Positions 6,930-17,397 are shown, counted from the first letter of the stretch. The stretch: 64,000 nucleotides of DNA from JANMZO01 sp963763135 (GCA_963763135.1 CAVXNJ010000003.1:248001-312000), one strand, 5' to 3'. Translations and numbers: made by a program. The notes: generated by a model from the letters alone, not told the origin.

Positions 6930-9432
6930 GTGCGTCGGCGTAACCGTGCACGGCTGCATTCACCCCGCTCCGCGCTTGAGCGCACCCAGGGTGCCCACCC
7001 CCGTGGGGTGACCTCCGACCGCCGGTCGAGCGGTCTTTCTCCGCGACCGTCGCGGGCGACACCCGGACATCAGACATCCCGACACCAAACACCCCGACAT
7101 CAGACACCCGGGGGTCACGCCGCACAGAACCAGCATCGGGGCTCCGTACGGTCTCGAACGATCAAGTCGGATTCCCGGCCGGGCGTTCGCACCGTGGCCC
7201 GGCCAGGCGCACGTCACGCGGGCGCACCGTTCGTACAGCATCGGCGCGTGCTGACCCTGAACCTGCTGTGGATCGGCCTGTTCGGCCTGATCCTGATCCC
7301 GATGGTCAAGTTGCAGGTGACCCAGCCGAAGCGATTCGTGGATCTCGCCCGGAAGCAGCGGATCAGCTCGGTTTCGATCAAGCCCGAGCGTGGCGACCTG
7401 GTCGACCGACTGGGCGTTCCCCTGGCCATCAGCGAGCGGGAATGGCGAATTGTCGCCGACCCGAAAATCATCGTCGCTTCAAAAACGGTCGAGACGAGTG
7501 CCCAGAAACTGGCTCAGGAATTTGGTGTTGATATCACCTATCTACAGCGAGAAGATGAGCTCGGCCAAACGGTATGTCCCGCTGGTCAATGGCATCAATG
7601 AACAGTCAATGCTCCGGATTCAGGCTCTGCGTTTACCGGGAATCTCGCTTGAGGAGACGCCGCGGCGGGTGTATCCCGCCGGCGACGTCGCCCGAAGTGT
7701 TCTCGGACGCGTGGGACGCGTGGACCACACCGGCATCTCCGGCTTGGAGAAGAAGTTCGACATGGATCTGCGCGGCACCGAGGGAACGCTGCTCGCCGAG
7801 CGGGCCCGATGGGGCAAGCAGATTCCAGCCGGTGAACGCAGCGTCGTTCCGGCGAAGCGCGGCACCACCTACGTTCTCACGATCGACTCGGCGCTGAACT
7901 ACGCAACCGACGGAATGCTCGCACAGGCAATCGCGAACACGAATGCCAAGGGCGGAACGCTGGTTGTCGCCGATACGAGAAATGGCGATGTCCTCGCCCT
8001 TTCGTCGATGCGGGTTTCGGCCAACGGTGAGGTCCGGCCGAGCGAGGACAACCAGGCGCTCGTGAGCGTGTTTGAGCCGGGCTCAACGAACAAGGTGATC
8101 ACGATTGCGGCGGCTCTCGAAGAGGGCGTCGTCGGACCGTACAGCGAACTCAAGGTGCCTGACCATCTCACGGTCGCCGATCACCGATTCAAAGACGACG
8201 AGCCCCACGCCACCCAGTTGTGGACGCCCGGCGACATCATGGCCGAGTCGTCGAACATCGGGACGATCAAGATTGCTCAGGCCCTCAGCAGCAAGACCCT
8301 CGACAGCTACCTGCGCGGGTTTGGCCTCGGGCAGAAGACGACAATCGACTTTCCCGGAGAGTCACGCGGCCTGCTCCTTCCCGTCAACAAGTGGACGGGG
8401 ACGTCAATCGGTACCGTTCCGATCGGACAGGGGCTGGCGGTGACATCCATGCAGATGCTCGGTGTGTACGCGACCATCGCCAACGGTGGCGAGCGGATTC
8501 CTCTGCGTCTCGTTCGCGGCACAGTCGACGCAAACGGCAAGGAACACTCGGCGCCCGTCGGTCAGTCATACCGAGTCGTCTCGAAGAAGACGTCGGACCT
8601 CGTGACGACGATGCTCGAGAGCGTCGTGGCTCACGGCACCGGTATCAAGGCGCAGATCACGGGTTACTCGGTGGCCGGAAAGACCGGTACCGCGCAGAAG
8701 CCGAACGAGAAGACCCGCGGCTATCAGACCGACGCGTACGTTGCGAGTTTCGCCGGATTCTTTCCGTCGCAAAACCCCCGCCTGGCGATCATCGCCGTAC
8801 TCGACGAACCGAAGACGTCCATCTACGGAGGTGCAGTCGCTGCCCCACTGTTTGCCGAAGCAGCGTTGTTTGCCGGTCAGCACTACCGAATCCCACCGTC
8901 GAGCGGTTCAGAAGTCCGGGTGGCCGGAACGACGGCCGACAGCGTGTCGGTGAAGAACGCGGAAATGCGAGCCGTTCAGCGGGCCGGATCCTGGCAGGGT
9001 GCCACGATCCGTCGAGCGGCGATAGCCACGCAAAGCCGGGCCGTTGATACTTCGGGAGCGGCGTCCACCACAGCGAACTCGAGCGCTCCGGCCACGGTGA
9101 CGACCGCGGCTCCCGCTCGCAGCGAATCCGAAACGTCATCGGCATCAACGAACGGCCCTCCCGCCCCGACCGTGGCTGGGCCGGTCACGATCGCACCGCC
9201 TGCCACGGTGCCGGTTCCGACCCTGCCACCCACGACGACCACGGCGACCATCCCCGATGTGAGCCGACGCGGGCAAGACACACCTCTGCCCCCGCGGGCG
9301 ATCGTCGTGTCGACCACCACCGGCCCCACCACATCCATCGCGAGGACGAACGCTTCCGACGATGCGTCAACCGGTTCCGGCGAGCAGGTTCGAACAGCTC
9401 CGGCTTCTCAGGCAGTGACGGCGGTCGAGTAA
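6930..9432 (+). CDS. ftsI: Peptidoglycan D,D-transpeptidase FtsI (PBP3), frameshifted
   Basis: Septal class B penicillin-binding protein. The first frame (GTG 6930 to stop 7601) gives a disordered basic N-terminus with HQT repeats, a TM helix at residues ~108-126 and the start of the PBP dimerisation domain. The second frame (in register from about 7560 to 9432) continues with AKRYVPLVNGI and the transpeptidase domain: SxxK as STNK at 8083, SxN as SSN near 8252, KTG as GKTGTAQK near 8680. The two are joined by skipping one base between 7545 and 7575, for example GGCC read as GCC. An unusual ~150-residue Thr/Pro/Ala/Ser tail follows the catalytic domain. An essential gene should not be broken, so a sequence error is the simplest explanation. 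Confidence 0.88.
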
Positions 9433-9445
9433 TGGTTGCCGTCCG

Positions 9446-10900
9446 ATGCGAGTGAGCGTGCACCCCCAAGATGTGGTCGCGGCGTTGGCGTCGCGGTTTC
9501 CGGCGCTCGACGCGACGCTGTCCGTTTCAACGCCGAATGCCGATGCTCGGTTGACCATGGCCACTCACGACTCCCGAATGGTCGAACCCGGCTCTCTGTT
9601 CTGCTGTGTTCGCGGGGGAGCGTTCGATGGGCATCGTTTCGCAGCGGAAGCCATCGCCAAAGGAGCGGCCGCGCTTCTCGTGGATCACGTGCTGCCGAAC
9701 GTCAACGTGTATCAGATTGTCGTGCGCGACACCCGAAAGGCGATGGGTCCGGTAAGTGCAGCGCTCCTCGGCTTTCCATCCGAGAAACTGACGATGATCG
9801 GTGTGACCGGTACCAACGGCAAGACCACGACGTCGCACCTTCTGGCCGACATCTTTCGCGCTCAGGGGATCAACTGCCACGTCATCGGTACGCTCACCCA
9901 GAAGCGCACGACACCGGAGGCAACGGACCTCCAGGATCAGCTCGCCGATATCGTCGCCGCAGGGGCAACGCATGTGGTGATGGAAGTGACATCCCACGCG
10001 CTCGAGCTCTACCGGGTCGCCGCGATCCGCTACCGCGCCGTGGTGTTTACGAACCTCTCGCAGGATCACCTCGACTTCCACGGAACTATGGAGGCTTACT
10101 TTCGGGCGAAGGCCAAGTTGTTTGAGCCCGAGTACGCCGACCGGGCCGTCGTCAACGTTGACGACACATACGGTCGACTTCTTCACTCCATGCATCAGGT
10201 CCCGACCGAGGGCTTCTCCATCAACGACGCCGAAGAGCTAACGCTCACGGCGACCGGTTCAACGTTCCGGTGGCGTGGGCAGTACTTCGAGTTGCCGATG
10301 GCCGGCGCATTCAACGTGATGAACGCCCTCGCCGCGGCGTCGACCGCTGCATCATTCGGGGTGGAGTTGTCCAACATCGCCGAGGCTCTGGCGCACGCAA
10401 GCGTGCCCGGACGTTATGAAGCGGTCGACGTCGGACAGAACTTCTCGGTCGTCGTCGACTTTGCGCACACGCCGGACGGCCTTGAGCGCGTCCTTCGAAC
10501 GGCGAAGACAACACTTCGCGATGGCGGTCGCTTGATCTCGGTGTTTGGGTGCGGAGGTGATCGTGACCGGGGGAAACGGCCGCTGATGGGTGCCATCGCT
10601 GCCAACCACAGTGATGTCGCAGTCGTGACATCCGACAATCCCCGCACCGAAGATCCGGACGTGATCATTGGTGAGATTCTGGCCGGCATCGAAGACCGCA
10701 CGCATGTCGTCGTGCAATCCGATCGACGCGACGCAATCCGGACAGCGCTCCAGACCGCAGCAGCAGGCGACATTGTCGTGATCGCCGGGAAGGGTCATGA
10801 GTCGGGCCAGACGATCGGAACGGAGACCCTTCCGTTCGATGACCGTGACGTTGCGGCCGAACTCCTTTCGGAGCTTGGTCTGGCAGGAGGACCACGATGA
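9446..10900 (+). CDS. murE: UDP-N-acetylmuramoyl-L-alanyl-D-glutamate:meso-diaminopimelate ligase
   Basis: 484 residues; cytoplasmic Mur ligase adding the third residue of the stem peptide. P-loop GVTGTNGKTTTSHLLADIF near residue 115; central residues MEVTSHALELYRV; C-terminal domain start near residue 315 with VPGRYEAVDVGQ; DNPRTEDP near residue 395, the signature that selects meso-diaminopimelate rather than lysine; GKGHESGQTIG near the end. So the peptidoglycan should be of the meso-DAP type. It starts 13 nt after ftsI and its last codons overlap murF by 4 nt (ATGA), showing translational coupling in the dcw operon. Confidence 0.95.
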   Translation: MRVSVHPQDVVAALASRFPALDATLSVSTPNADARLTMATHDSRMVEPGSLFCCVRGGAFDGHRFAAEAIAKGAAALLVDHVLPNVNVYQIVVRDTRKAMGPVSAALLGFPSEKLTMIGVTGTNGKTTTSHLLADIFRAQGINCHVIGTLTQKRTTPEATDLQDQLADIVAAGATHVVMEVTSHALELYRVAAIRYRAVVFTNLSQDHLDFHGTMEAYFRAKAKLFEPEYADRAVVNVDDTYGRLLHSMHQVPTEGFSINDAEELTLTATGSTFRWRGQYFELPMAGAFNVMNALAAASTAASFGVELSNIAEALAHASVPGRYEAVDVGQNFSVVVDFAHTPDGLERVLRTAKTTLRDGGRLISVFGCGGDRDRGKRPLMGAIAANHSDVAVVTSDNPRTEDPDVIIGEILAGIEDRTHVVVQSDRRDAIRTALQTAAAGDIVVIAGKGHESGQTIGTETLPFDDRDVAAELLSELGLAGGPR

Positions 10901-12261
10901 GATTCACCCGTCAAGAAATCGCCGGTGCCATCGGTGCGAGGCTCTGCGGGCAGGACGGTCTCGTTGTCGGTGCGACGATCGATTCCCGCGAGGTGCCGCC
11001 GGGTGCGCTTTTCGTGCCGATCGTGGCGCAGCGGGATGGTCATGATTTCATCGGTGCGGCCCGCGAGGCCGGAGCCGGCGCATGGTTGACGTCACGCCTT
11101 GACCCAACGATTGATGATGTCGACGCGAACGAGAACGATGGTGCCCTCATCGTTCAGGACACCACCGAGGCGTTGCAAGCGCTCGGTTCGTATGCGCGCA
11201 CACGACTTCCTGAAAGCGTCGTTGGTGTCACGGGTTCGAGCGGTAAGACGTCGACCAAAGACCTCATCGGAGCAATCCTTCTCATCGACGGACCGTCGGC
11301 TGTGAGCCAGAAGTCGTTCAACAACGAACTCGGTGTTCCGTTGACCCTGGTCAACGCGCCGGACGATGCGCATCACGCGGTAATCGAGATGGGCGCTCGC
11401 GGAATCGGTCACATTGCCATGCTTTGTGCCATCGCACGACCTACCGTTGGGGTCGTGACAAACATCGGGACAGCGCACCGAGACCTCTTCGGTAGCGCCG
11501 AAGGGACCGCGCACGCGAAGGGTGAGTTGCTTGAGGCTCTGCCGTCCAGCGGCGCAGCGGTCTTGAATGCAGACGACCCGTTGATCGGAATCCTTCGTAG
11601 CAAACCTTCGTGCGCCGTACTCACCTTCAGTGCCCGGGGGCTGTCCTCAGCCGACCTGATCGCCACCGACATCGTGATGGACTCGGATCTACGACCGTCG
11701 TTTTCGATGAAGACCCCGTGGGGTGCCACCGATGTGACGCTTCAGGCCCGGGGGCTTCATCAGGTTGACAATGCACTCGCTGCGGCCGCTGCCGCGCTTG
11801 CGGTTGGAGTCCCGCTGTCATCGGTGCGGCAGGGGTTGAACACCGATGTGCTGTCGCCCTGGCGGATGGAACTCCACCGGCTCAGCAATGGTGCAGTCGT
11901 GATCAACGATGCCTACAACGCCAACCCGAGTTCGATGAAAGCCGGGCTTGATTCGCTGGCGGCCACGGTGGCGACCCGCCGTATAGCGGTGCTCGGTACC
12001 ATGGCCGAGTTGGGTGTCGACGCCCCGGCGTTCCATGCGGACATCGCTGTACATGCCGAGAACCTCGGCATCGATCTTGTCGTTGCCGTTGACGAACCGC
12101 TCTACGGGGTGCCGGTGGTTCACGGCGTCGAGGGCGCGCTCAGTTTCCTAAGCGTACATAGTTCGCCTGGCGGCGGCGACGCCATCCTGATCAAGGGCAG
12201 CCGTGTCGCCGGACTCGAGAAACTGGCCGAACAGCTCCAACAGATTGGAACCGTCCGATGA
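10897..12261 (+). CDS. murF: UDP-N-acetylmuramoyl-tripeptide:D-alanyl-D-alanine ligase
   Basis: 454 residues; Mur ligase adding D-Ala-D-Ala to the UDP-MurNAc tripeptide. P-loop GVTGSSGKTSTKDLIGAIL near residue 110, with SSGKT in place of the more usual TNGKT as is common for MurF; KSFNNELGVPLTL and VIEMGARGIGHI in the central domain; INDAYNANPSSMKAGLD near residue 340, the MurF-specific segment; and GTMAELGVDAP in the C-terminal domain. Overlaps murE upstream and mraY downstream by 4 nt each (ATGA), so it is in the middle of a tightly coupled unit. Confidence 0.95.
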   Translation: MRFTRQEIAGAIGARLCGQDGLVVGATIDSREVPPGALFVPIVAQRDGHDFIGAAREAGAGAWLTSRLDPTIDDVDANENDGALIVQDTTEALQALGSYARTRLPESVVGVTGSSGKTSTKDLIGAILLIDGPSAVSQKSFNNELGVPLTLVNAPDDAHHAVIEMGARGIGHIAMLCAIARPTVGVVTNIGTAHRDLFGSAEGTAHAKGELLEALPSSGAAVLNADDPLIGILRSKPSCAVLTFSARGLSSADLIATDIVMDSDLRPSFSMKTPWGATDVTLQARGLHQVDNALAAAAAALAVGVPLSSVRQGLNTDVLSPWRMELHRLSNGAVVINDAYNANPSSMKAGLDSLAATVATRRIAVLGTMAELGVDAPAFHADIAVHAENLGIDLVVAVDEPLYGVPVVHGVEGALSFLSVHSSPGGGDAILIKGSRVAGLEKLAEQLQQIGTVR

Positions 12262-13298
12262 CCGCGTTGCTTTGGGCCGGAGCGATTTCGTTCGCCGTCG
12301 CCCTGTTCGGGATGCCCGTACTCATCCGATGGTTGGCGAGTCGTGGGATCGGGCAGCCGATACGAACCGATGGTCCGCAGGCCCATATCAAGAAGTCCGG
12401 CACGCCGACGATGGGCGGCATCATGATCGTCATCGCTGCGGTCGTGGGATACATGGTTCCCCATTTCGTCACCGACGCAGTTCCGTTCAGCCGCGGCGGA
12501 CAACTCGTGCTGTTGGCCTTCGTGGGAGCCGGGCTGGTCGGGTTGGCCGATGACTGGATCAAAGTCACCCGCAAACGGAGCCTGGGACTGAACAAGCGAG
12601 CGAAGATCATCGGGCTCCTTGCCGTCGCGGTCTCGTTCTCGGTGCTCGCCGTCCAGTATGCGAACGTGAAGATGGTCATCGGCTTCACCCGGTTCTCATC
12701 GCCGGGTTGGAAGGTTCCGGCGGTCATCTGGGTGGTGTTCGCCGTGTTCATCATTCTGGCCACCACGAACGGCGTGAATCTCACCGACGGTCTCGACGGA
12801 TTGGCCGGCGGATCATCGATGTTCGGCTTCGTCGCCTATACCGTCATGGCGTTCTGGATGTTTCGCCACCTGAACCACTACCAGGTGCCGCAGGCCCTCG
12901 ACATCGCAGTGTTCGCCGCGGCCATGGTCGGCGCGTGCGCCGGTTTTCTCTGGTGGAACGCGGCGCCCGCCCGGATCTTCATGGGCGACGTCGGAGCGCT
13001 GGCGATTGGCGCCGCGTTCGGCAGTGTTGCGATCATCACCTACACACCCCTGTTGCTCCCGATCATCGGCGCGCTGTTTGTCATGGAGACGCTGTCGGTG
13101 ATGATTCAGGTGTTCACGTTCCGGTTGATGGGCGGAAAGCGGATCTTTCGCATGGCACCGATCCACCATCACTTCGAGCTGGGCGGCTGGCCGGAGACTA
13201 CGGTGATCATCCGCTTCTGGATCATTGTGATGATCGCGGTTTCGTTCGGACTCGGCATCTTCTACGCCGATTTCCTTTCCTCTGGAGGTATCGACTGA
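12258..13298 (+). CDS. mraY: Phospho-N-acetylmuramoyl-pentapeptide transferase
   Basis: 346 residues with about 10 transmembrane helices; makes lipid I on undecaprenyl phosphate in the membrane. Seen: IKKSGTPTMGGIMI near residue 50 (substrate loop), DDWIKVTRKRSLGLNKRAK, the catalytic NLTDGLDGLAGG near residue 175, and APIHHHFELGGWPET near residue 300, the HHH loop of the family. The start overlaps murF by 4 nt. Its stop overlaps the ftsW ATG by one nucleotide, so murD, normally between mraY and ftsW, has no room here. Confidence 0.96.
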   Translation: MTALLWAGAISFAVALFGMPVLIRWLASRGIGQPIRTDGPQAHIKKSGTPTMGGIMIVIAAVVGYMVPHFVTDAVPFSRGGQLVLLAFVGAGLVGLADDWIKVTRKRSLGLNKRAKIIGLLAVAVSFSVLAVQYANVKMVIGFTRFSSPGWKVPAVIWVVFAVFIILATTNGVNLTDGLDGLAGGSSMFGFVAYTVMAFWMFRHLNHYQVPQALDIAVFAAAMVGACAGFLWWNAAPARIFMGDVGALAIGAAFGSVAIITYTPLLLPIIGALFVMETLSVMIQVFTFRLMGGKRIFRMAPIHHHFELGGWPETTVIIRFWIIVMIAVSFGLGIFYADFLSSGGID

Positions 13299-14638
13299 TG
13301 ACCATTCCCTTCGACGCGACGACGCGGCGTAGTGGCCTGCGGACGACCCCGAGGTCGCACCGGGAGTCAAGGCGCGAAGCGACATCCAGGTCGGGCCACG
13401 CAAGCCGGGCCGGAGCCGTTCCGTCGCCCAGCGGGGCCGCCACCCGTCGGCGTGCGTTCGGAACGACATCGTGGACTCCGCAGGCCATCGGACTCGGTGT
13501 GGTCATTGCCATCATTGTGGCGGTCGGTCTGGTGTTCGTTGCCTCATCGTCATCGGTAAGCTCGCTTAATACCTACGGTTCGAGCTGGTATATCTTCCGG
13601 CGTCAACTCCAGTGGGTGGGTCTCGGAACGGTTCTGCTCGTCGTAGCTGTCACCGTTCCTTACCGAACCTGGCATCGTCTGGCTCCGGCCCTCTTCGGAG
13701 TCGTATGGCTCGCGACATTGTTGACGTTGTTCATCGGTCACGAGCGAAACGGGTCGCGGCGTTGGATCGGGCCGGAAGCGATCGCCCTCCAACCCACCGA
13801 AGCCATGAAGTTCACGTTGACCATTGCTCTTGCGACCATGTTCCTCTCGATTGCTGATAAGCCCGATAAAGACCGGTTGCTGAATAACCAATTGATATTC
13901 ATGTCGGCGATCGTTCTCGGACCGGTTGCGCTTCAACCCGATATGGGAACCGGAATCGTATTGACGACAATCATCTTCGCCATGGCGGTCTACATGGGCC
14001 TTTCCGGTCGCCGGTTTGCTCGAATCGGCGGTGCAGCTCTCATCCTCGGCGGTCTGTACGCGTGGCGCGAGCCCTACCGTCGCGATCGACTTCTGGCCTT
14101 TCGTCACCCGGAACGTGATCTCAACGGCATCGGTTACCACGTTCTGCAGTCGAAGGTCGGGTTCGCGTCAGGCCGCCTGTTCGGCGTTGGCGTCGGCGCC
14201 AGCAAAGCGAAGTGGGGGTTCCTTCCGAACTCGCACACCGACTTCATCTTCGCGGTGATCGGCGAGGAGTTGGGTCTCGTCGGTGCCGCCCTGGTACTTG
14301 CGCTGTTCCTGGCTCTGGCCCTATTTGGAATGCAGACAGCCCGGCGGGCTCCGGACCGTTTCGGTTCCCTCGTCGCCGTCGGGATCACTGCTTGGCTGTT
14401 CTCCCAGGCGATCATCAACATGGGTGCCGTCGTCGGCGCCCTGCCGGTCACCGGGGTGCCGCTTCCGCTGATCTCGGTCGGTGGGTCGTCGTTCGTGGTG
14501 GGCATGGCCGCGCTCGGCGTGCTGCTCAACATTGCCCGGTCGGGTCGTCGATCCCAAGCCGATCCGACCCGGCGCACGGCTGACGACGGCGTCGTGACAC
14601 CCCTGGTCCGTCCCTCTGCTCGCCAAATCCGTCGCTGA
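13298..14638 (+). CDS. ftsW: Septal peptidoglycan glycosyltransferase FtsW
   Basis: 446 residues, SEDS family, about 10 TM helices; polymerises lipid II at the septum as partner of FtsI. Start ATG 13298 overlaps the mraY stop by one base and has a good Shine-Dalgarno (GGAGG at 13284). Upstream open frame in mraY is a shadow. Seen: LQPDMGTGIVL, SHTDFIFAVIGEELG, and the family signature GVPLPLISVGGSSFVVGM. The first ~60 residues are a Ser/Arg/Thr-rich cytoplasmic extension and the last ~40 are also basic and polar; both are longer than in E. coli FtsW. Confidence 0.95.
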   Translation: MTIPFDATTRRSGLRTTPRSHRESRREATSRSGHASRAGAVPSPSGAATRRRAFGTTSWTPQAIGLGVVIAIIVAVGLVFVASSSSVSSLNTYGSSWYIFRRQLQWVGLGTVLLVVAVTVPYRTWHRLAPALFGVVWLATLLTLFIGHERNGSRRWIGPEAIALQPTEAMKFTLTIALATMFLSIADKPDKDRLLNNQLIFMSAIVLGPVALQPDMGTGIVLTTIIFAMAVYMGLSGRRFARIGGAALILGGLYAWREPYRRDRLLAFRHPERDLNGIGYHVLQSKVGFASGRLFGVGVGASKAKWGFLPNSHTDFIFAVIGEELGLVGAALVLALFLALALFGMQTARRAPDRFGSLVAVGITAWLFSQAIINMGAVVGALPVTGVPLPLISVGGSSFVVGMAALGVLLNIARSGRRSQADPTRRTADDGVVTPLVRPSARQIRR

Positions 14639-14724
14639 CGTGTGCGGTGCCAAGAGCGTGTCCTGACCGTGCGTCTACGGCTGTCGCGGCCGTGACGTGG
14701 CACGGGAGCCGAAACGAAGCCCTG

Positions 14725-14730
14725 TAGCCT
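14725..14730 (+). promoter_or_regulatory. Candidate -10 of a leaderless murG promoter
   Basis: TAGCCT, preceded by TG (extended -10), ends exactly 7 nt before the murG ATG. No ribosome-binding site precedes that ATG, and 99 nt separate it from ftsW. Suggests a second internal dcw promoter giving a leaderless transcript. Same spacing as the element at 1406. Confidence 0.45.
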
Positions 14731-14737
14731 CAAACCC

Positions 14738-15988
14738 ATGAGCAACCAACCTCGTCGGGGCCCGAAGGCACCCTGGGTCGTCGTCGCCGGAGGTGGCACC
14801 GCCGGTCATGTACTGCCGGCAATCGCCGTTGCGGAAAGCCTCCGAGATGGAGGCCTCGCCGCGGATGACGTGTTGTTCGTCGGATCAAAACGCGGAATCG
14901 AAGGACGCCTCGTCGGCGACGCGAAGTTTCCGATCGTGCTGCTGCCGGGGCGCGGAATCCAACGCTCGTTCACCCTCGGAAACGTGAAGAACCTGCTGGG
15001 GCTGGGGGCGGCGTTTGTTCGGGCGTTCGGGCTTCTCGTTCGTCGCCGACCAGCTGTGGTGTTCTCGGTCGGAGGCTACGCGTCGGTGCCCTGTGCGTTC
15101 TCCGCCGTACTGCTTCGAATTCCGCTTGTGCTGGCGGAGTCCAACGCTCGGGCCGGTGTGGCGATCAAGAGCGTCGCTCGTTTCGCAAAAGCGACCGCCA
15201 CGGCGTTCGACGGCACCGGGATTCCCCGTGCCGTTGTGCACGGCAATCCGGTGCGCGCCTCGGTTCTGGCCCTCACGGCACACGATGGAGCCCATGGTGG
15301 CGAGCCAAGCGTGGACGTTGCCGCGAAGCACGCCGCGGCGGTCAGGGAATCCTCACGACACGACCTGGGAGTTTCCGACGCCACCCCGATGCTCAGCGTG
15401 TTCGGCGGCTCGCTCGGGGCGAGATCGATAAACGAGGCGGTGTTCGGCCTGTGCGACCAATGGCACGACCGGGCGATGGTCATCCACCACGTGATTGGCG
15501 ACCGCGACTACGCCGAGGCCCAGAAGTGGTTGAGCGGGTTTCGGGAGCGCTTCCCACAGACGTCGCTTGACTACCGGCAGATCCGCTACGAGGACCGCAT
15601 GGATCTGGTTTACGGGGCGTCGGATGTCGTGGTTTGCCGAGCGGGAGCCACGTCGATCGCGGATCTGGCCATTGCCGGTGTACCAGCCGTCCTGATCCCA
15701 TTACCCACCGCGGCCGAAGACCACCAGAGCGCCAACGCGAGCAACGTGGCCGCGTCGGGAGCGAGCGTTCACCTTCCCCAGTCTGAACTGTCGGTCGAAC
15801 GGCTCGGCCGAGAAATTGACGATCTGCTAAATCATCCGGAAAAGCGCGAGGCCATGGCCGCGGCCCAACGTCGACGCGCCAGGCCCACGGCGGCGCAAGA
15901 CATTGCCGATCTGTTGCGGAAACATGCCGCACGACGAGAACCCCGTCCATCCGGCGCGAGCGTCGTCGAGCAGGCGGTGAAGCCATGA
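14738..15988 (+). CDS. murG: UDP-N-acetylglucosamine:lipid I N-acetylglucosaminyltransferase
   Basis: 416 residues, GT28 family with GT-B fold, peripheral on the inner face of the membrane; converts lipid I to lipid II. N-terminal G-loop GGGTAGHVLPAIAVAESL near residue 20; second glycine-rich segment FGGSLGARSINEAV near residue 225; donor-binding CRAGATSIADLAIAGVPAVL near residue 300 followed by EDHQSANA. Relative to E. coli MurG there is an insertion of roughly 35 residues around 185-215 (rich in His, Ala and Asp) before the second domain. Begins a new transcription unit by its spacing, and its stop overlaps murC by 4 nt. Confidence 0.95.
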   Translation: MSNQPRRGPKAPWVVVAGGGTAGHVLPAIAVAESLRDGGLAADDVLFVGSKRGIEGRLVGDAKFPIVLLPGRGIQRSFTLGNVKNLLGLGAAFVRAFGLLVRRRPAVVFSVGGYASVPCAFSAVLLRIPLVLAESNARAGVAIKSVARFAKATATAFDGTGIPRAVVHGNPVRASVLALTAHDGAHGGEPSVDVAAKHAAAVRESSRHDLGVSDATPMLSVFGGSLGARSINEAVFGLCDQWHDRAMVIHHVIGDRDYAEAQKWLSGFRERFPQTSLDYRQIRYEDRMDLVYGASDVVVCRAGATSIADLAIAGVPAVLIPLPTAAEDHQSANASNVAASGASVHLPQSELSVERLGREIDDLLNHPEKREAMAAAQRRRARPTAAQDIADLLRKHAARREPRPSGASVVEQAVKP

Positions 15989-17397
15989 CCGACGCGTTCA
16001 TCCCGGACCTTCGGGTCCCAAGCCGCGTGCACATTGTCGCCGTCGGCGGAGCGGCCATGAGCGCCATCGCGCACATTCTCGCGAAGGCCGGTCATATCGT
16101 GACCGGAAGCGACGCTGCAGACTCGCCGTTGCTCGACCGTTTGCGTGATCTGGGGTGCACGATCTGGGTCGGGCACGATGCCTCCCACGTCGAAGGTGCC
16201 GATTACCTGACGGTCTCGACGGCGGTGAAACCGGGCAACGTCGAATACGACGCAGCGGTAACTGCCGGCATTCGGATTGTCAGCCGCCCTGACATGATGG
16301 AAGCCCTCGGTCGACTGCGTCGAACGGTCGCCGTCTCGGGTACACATGGCAAGACCACGACGAGCGCAATGTCGGCCCTCGTGCTCGATGCTGCTGGATG
16401 GAATCCATCGTTCATCGTGGGCGGGCAGGTCAACCAGTTGGGGACTGGCGTTCGCTGGACCGATTCGCCCTGGCTGAGTGTCGAGGCCGACGAAAGCGAC
16501 GGTTCGTTTCTCCGGTTTGGAGCCGAGGCCGTGATCGTCACAAACATCGAACCCGATCACCTCGACTTTCACCACACGATGGACGCCCTCGAGGCCGCCT
16601 TCGACCGGTTCGTCCTGCAAGCGACGAACGTTCGGGTGGTTTGTGCTGACGACGCCGGGACCCGTCGTCTCATCGATCGTGTGGCGGCCACAACCACCCT
16701 GACGACCTACGGTCTCGCTGAAGACGCGACCTATCGGGTCGTCGGTCTGATCCCGTTGCCGTTGGGGGCAAAGTTCAGCATCGAGCATCACGGCGTTCAA
16801 CTCGCGAATGTGGAGTTGCAGGTTCCCGGCGTGCACAACGTTTTGAATGCCACGTCGGTCTTTGCGGCCGCGACCGAACTCGGAATCGCCCCGGACGTCA
16901 CGGCTGCGGCGTTGGGGGCCTTCACCGGAGTTGGCCGCCGCTTCGAACGTCGCGGAACGGCGAACGGCGTCACGTTCGTCGACGACTACGCGCATCTGCC
17001 AACCGAAGTGGAGGCGACGGTGAAAGCTGCGGCCAGTGGGGGATGGGGGCGCGTTGTCGCGGTTTTCCAGCCCCACCGGTTCACCCGAATCCGCGACGTC
17101 GGAAAGGATTTTGCGAAATCCTTCGACGGAGCAGACCTGGTCATTGTCACGGGTTTGTATTCGGCGGGGCAGACGCCCATAAAAGGCATCTCCGGTCGAA
17201 CGGTCTTCGATGCCGTCGCCGCCACCAACCCCTCGTTCCCGTTGCTCTACTGCGAAACCCGCGCAGAGTTGGTCGACTTTCTGACCACCACGCTTCGATC
17301 CGGCGACCTGTGCCTGACCATGAACGCGGGCGATCTCACCACGCTCCCGGACGAGTTGCTGAGCCACCCGTGGGCCCAACCCGCCACCCCGTCATGA
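15985..17397 (+). CDS. murC: UDP-N-acetylmuramate:L-alanine ligase
   Basis: 470 residues; first Mur ligase of the stem peptide. N-terminal Rossmann-like motif VAVGGAAMSAIAHILAKAG near residue 12 (usual GIGGxGMSxIA with Ala substitutions); P-loop SGTHGKTTTSAMSALVL near residue 118; VEADESDGSFLRF; HNVLNATSVFAAA; GVGRRFERRG; and the C-terminal FVDDYAHLPTEVEATVKAA near residue 330, equivalent to DDYgHHPtEi. All key residues are kept. The gene overlaps murG by 4 nt, and murB begins at its stop (ATGA). Confidence 0.95.
   Translation: MTDAFIPDLRVPSRVHIVAVGGAAMSAIAHILAKAGHIVTGSDAADSPLLDRLRDLGCTIWVGHDASHVEGADYLTVSTAVKPGNVEYDAAVTAGIRIVSRPDMMEALGRLRRTVAVSGTHGKTTTSAMSALVLDAAGWNPSFIVGGQVNQLGTGVRWTDSPWLSVEADESDGSFLRFGAEAVIVTNIEPDHLDFHHTMDALEAAFDRFVLQATNVRVVCADDAGTRRLIDRVAATTTLTTYGLAEDATYRVVGLIPLPLGAKFSIEHHGVQLANVELQVPGVHNVLNATSVFAAATELGIAPDVTAAALGAFTGVGRRFERRGTANGVTFVDDYAHLPTEVEATVKAAASGGWGRVVAVFQPHRFTRIRDVGKDFAKSFDGADLVIVTGLYSAGQTPIKGISGRTVFDAVAATNPSFPLLYCETRAELVDFLTTTLRSGDLCLTMNAGDLTTLPDELLSHPWAQPATPS

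Noticed and set aside
12707..13297. Upstream extension of the ftsW frame through mraY
   Set aside because: Arg/Gly-rich shadow of mraY. A Shine-Dalgarno and ATG at 13298 give the proper start.
15832..17379. 515-codon minus-strand open frame opposite murC
   Set aside because: Antisense shadow of a gene with all MurC motifs; no family resemblance of its own.
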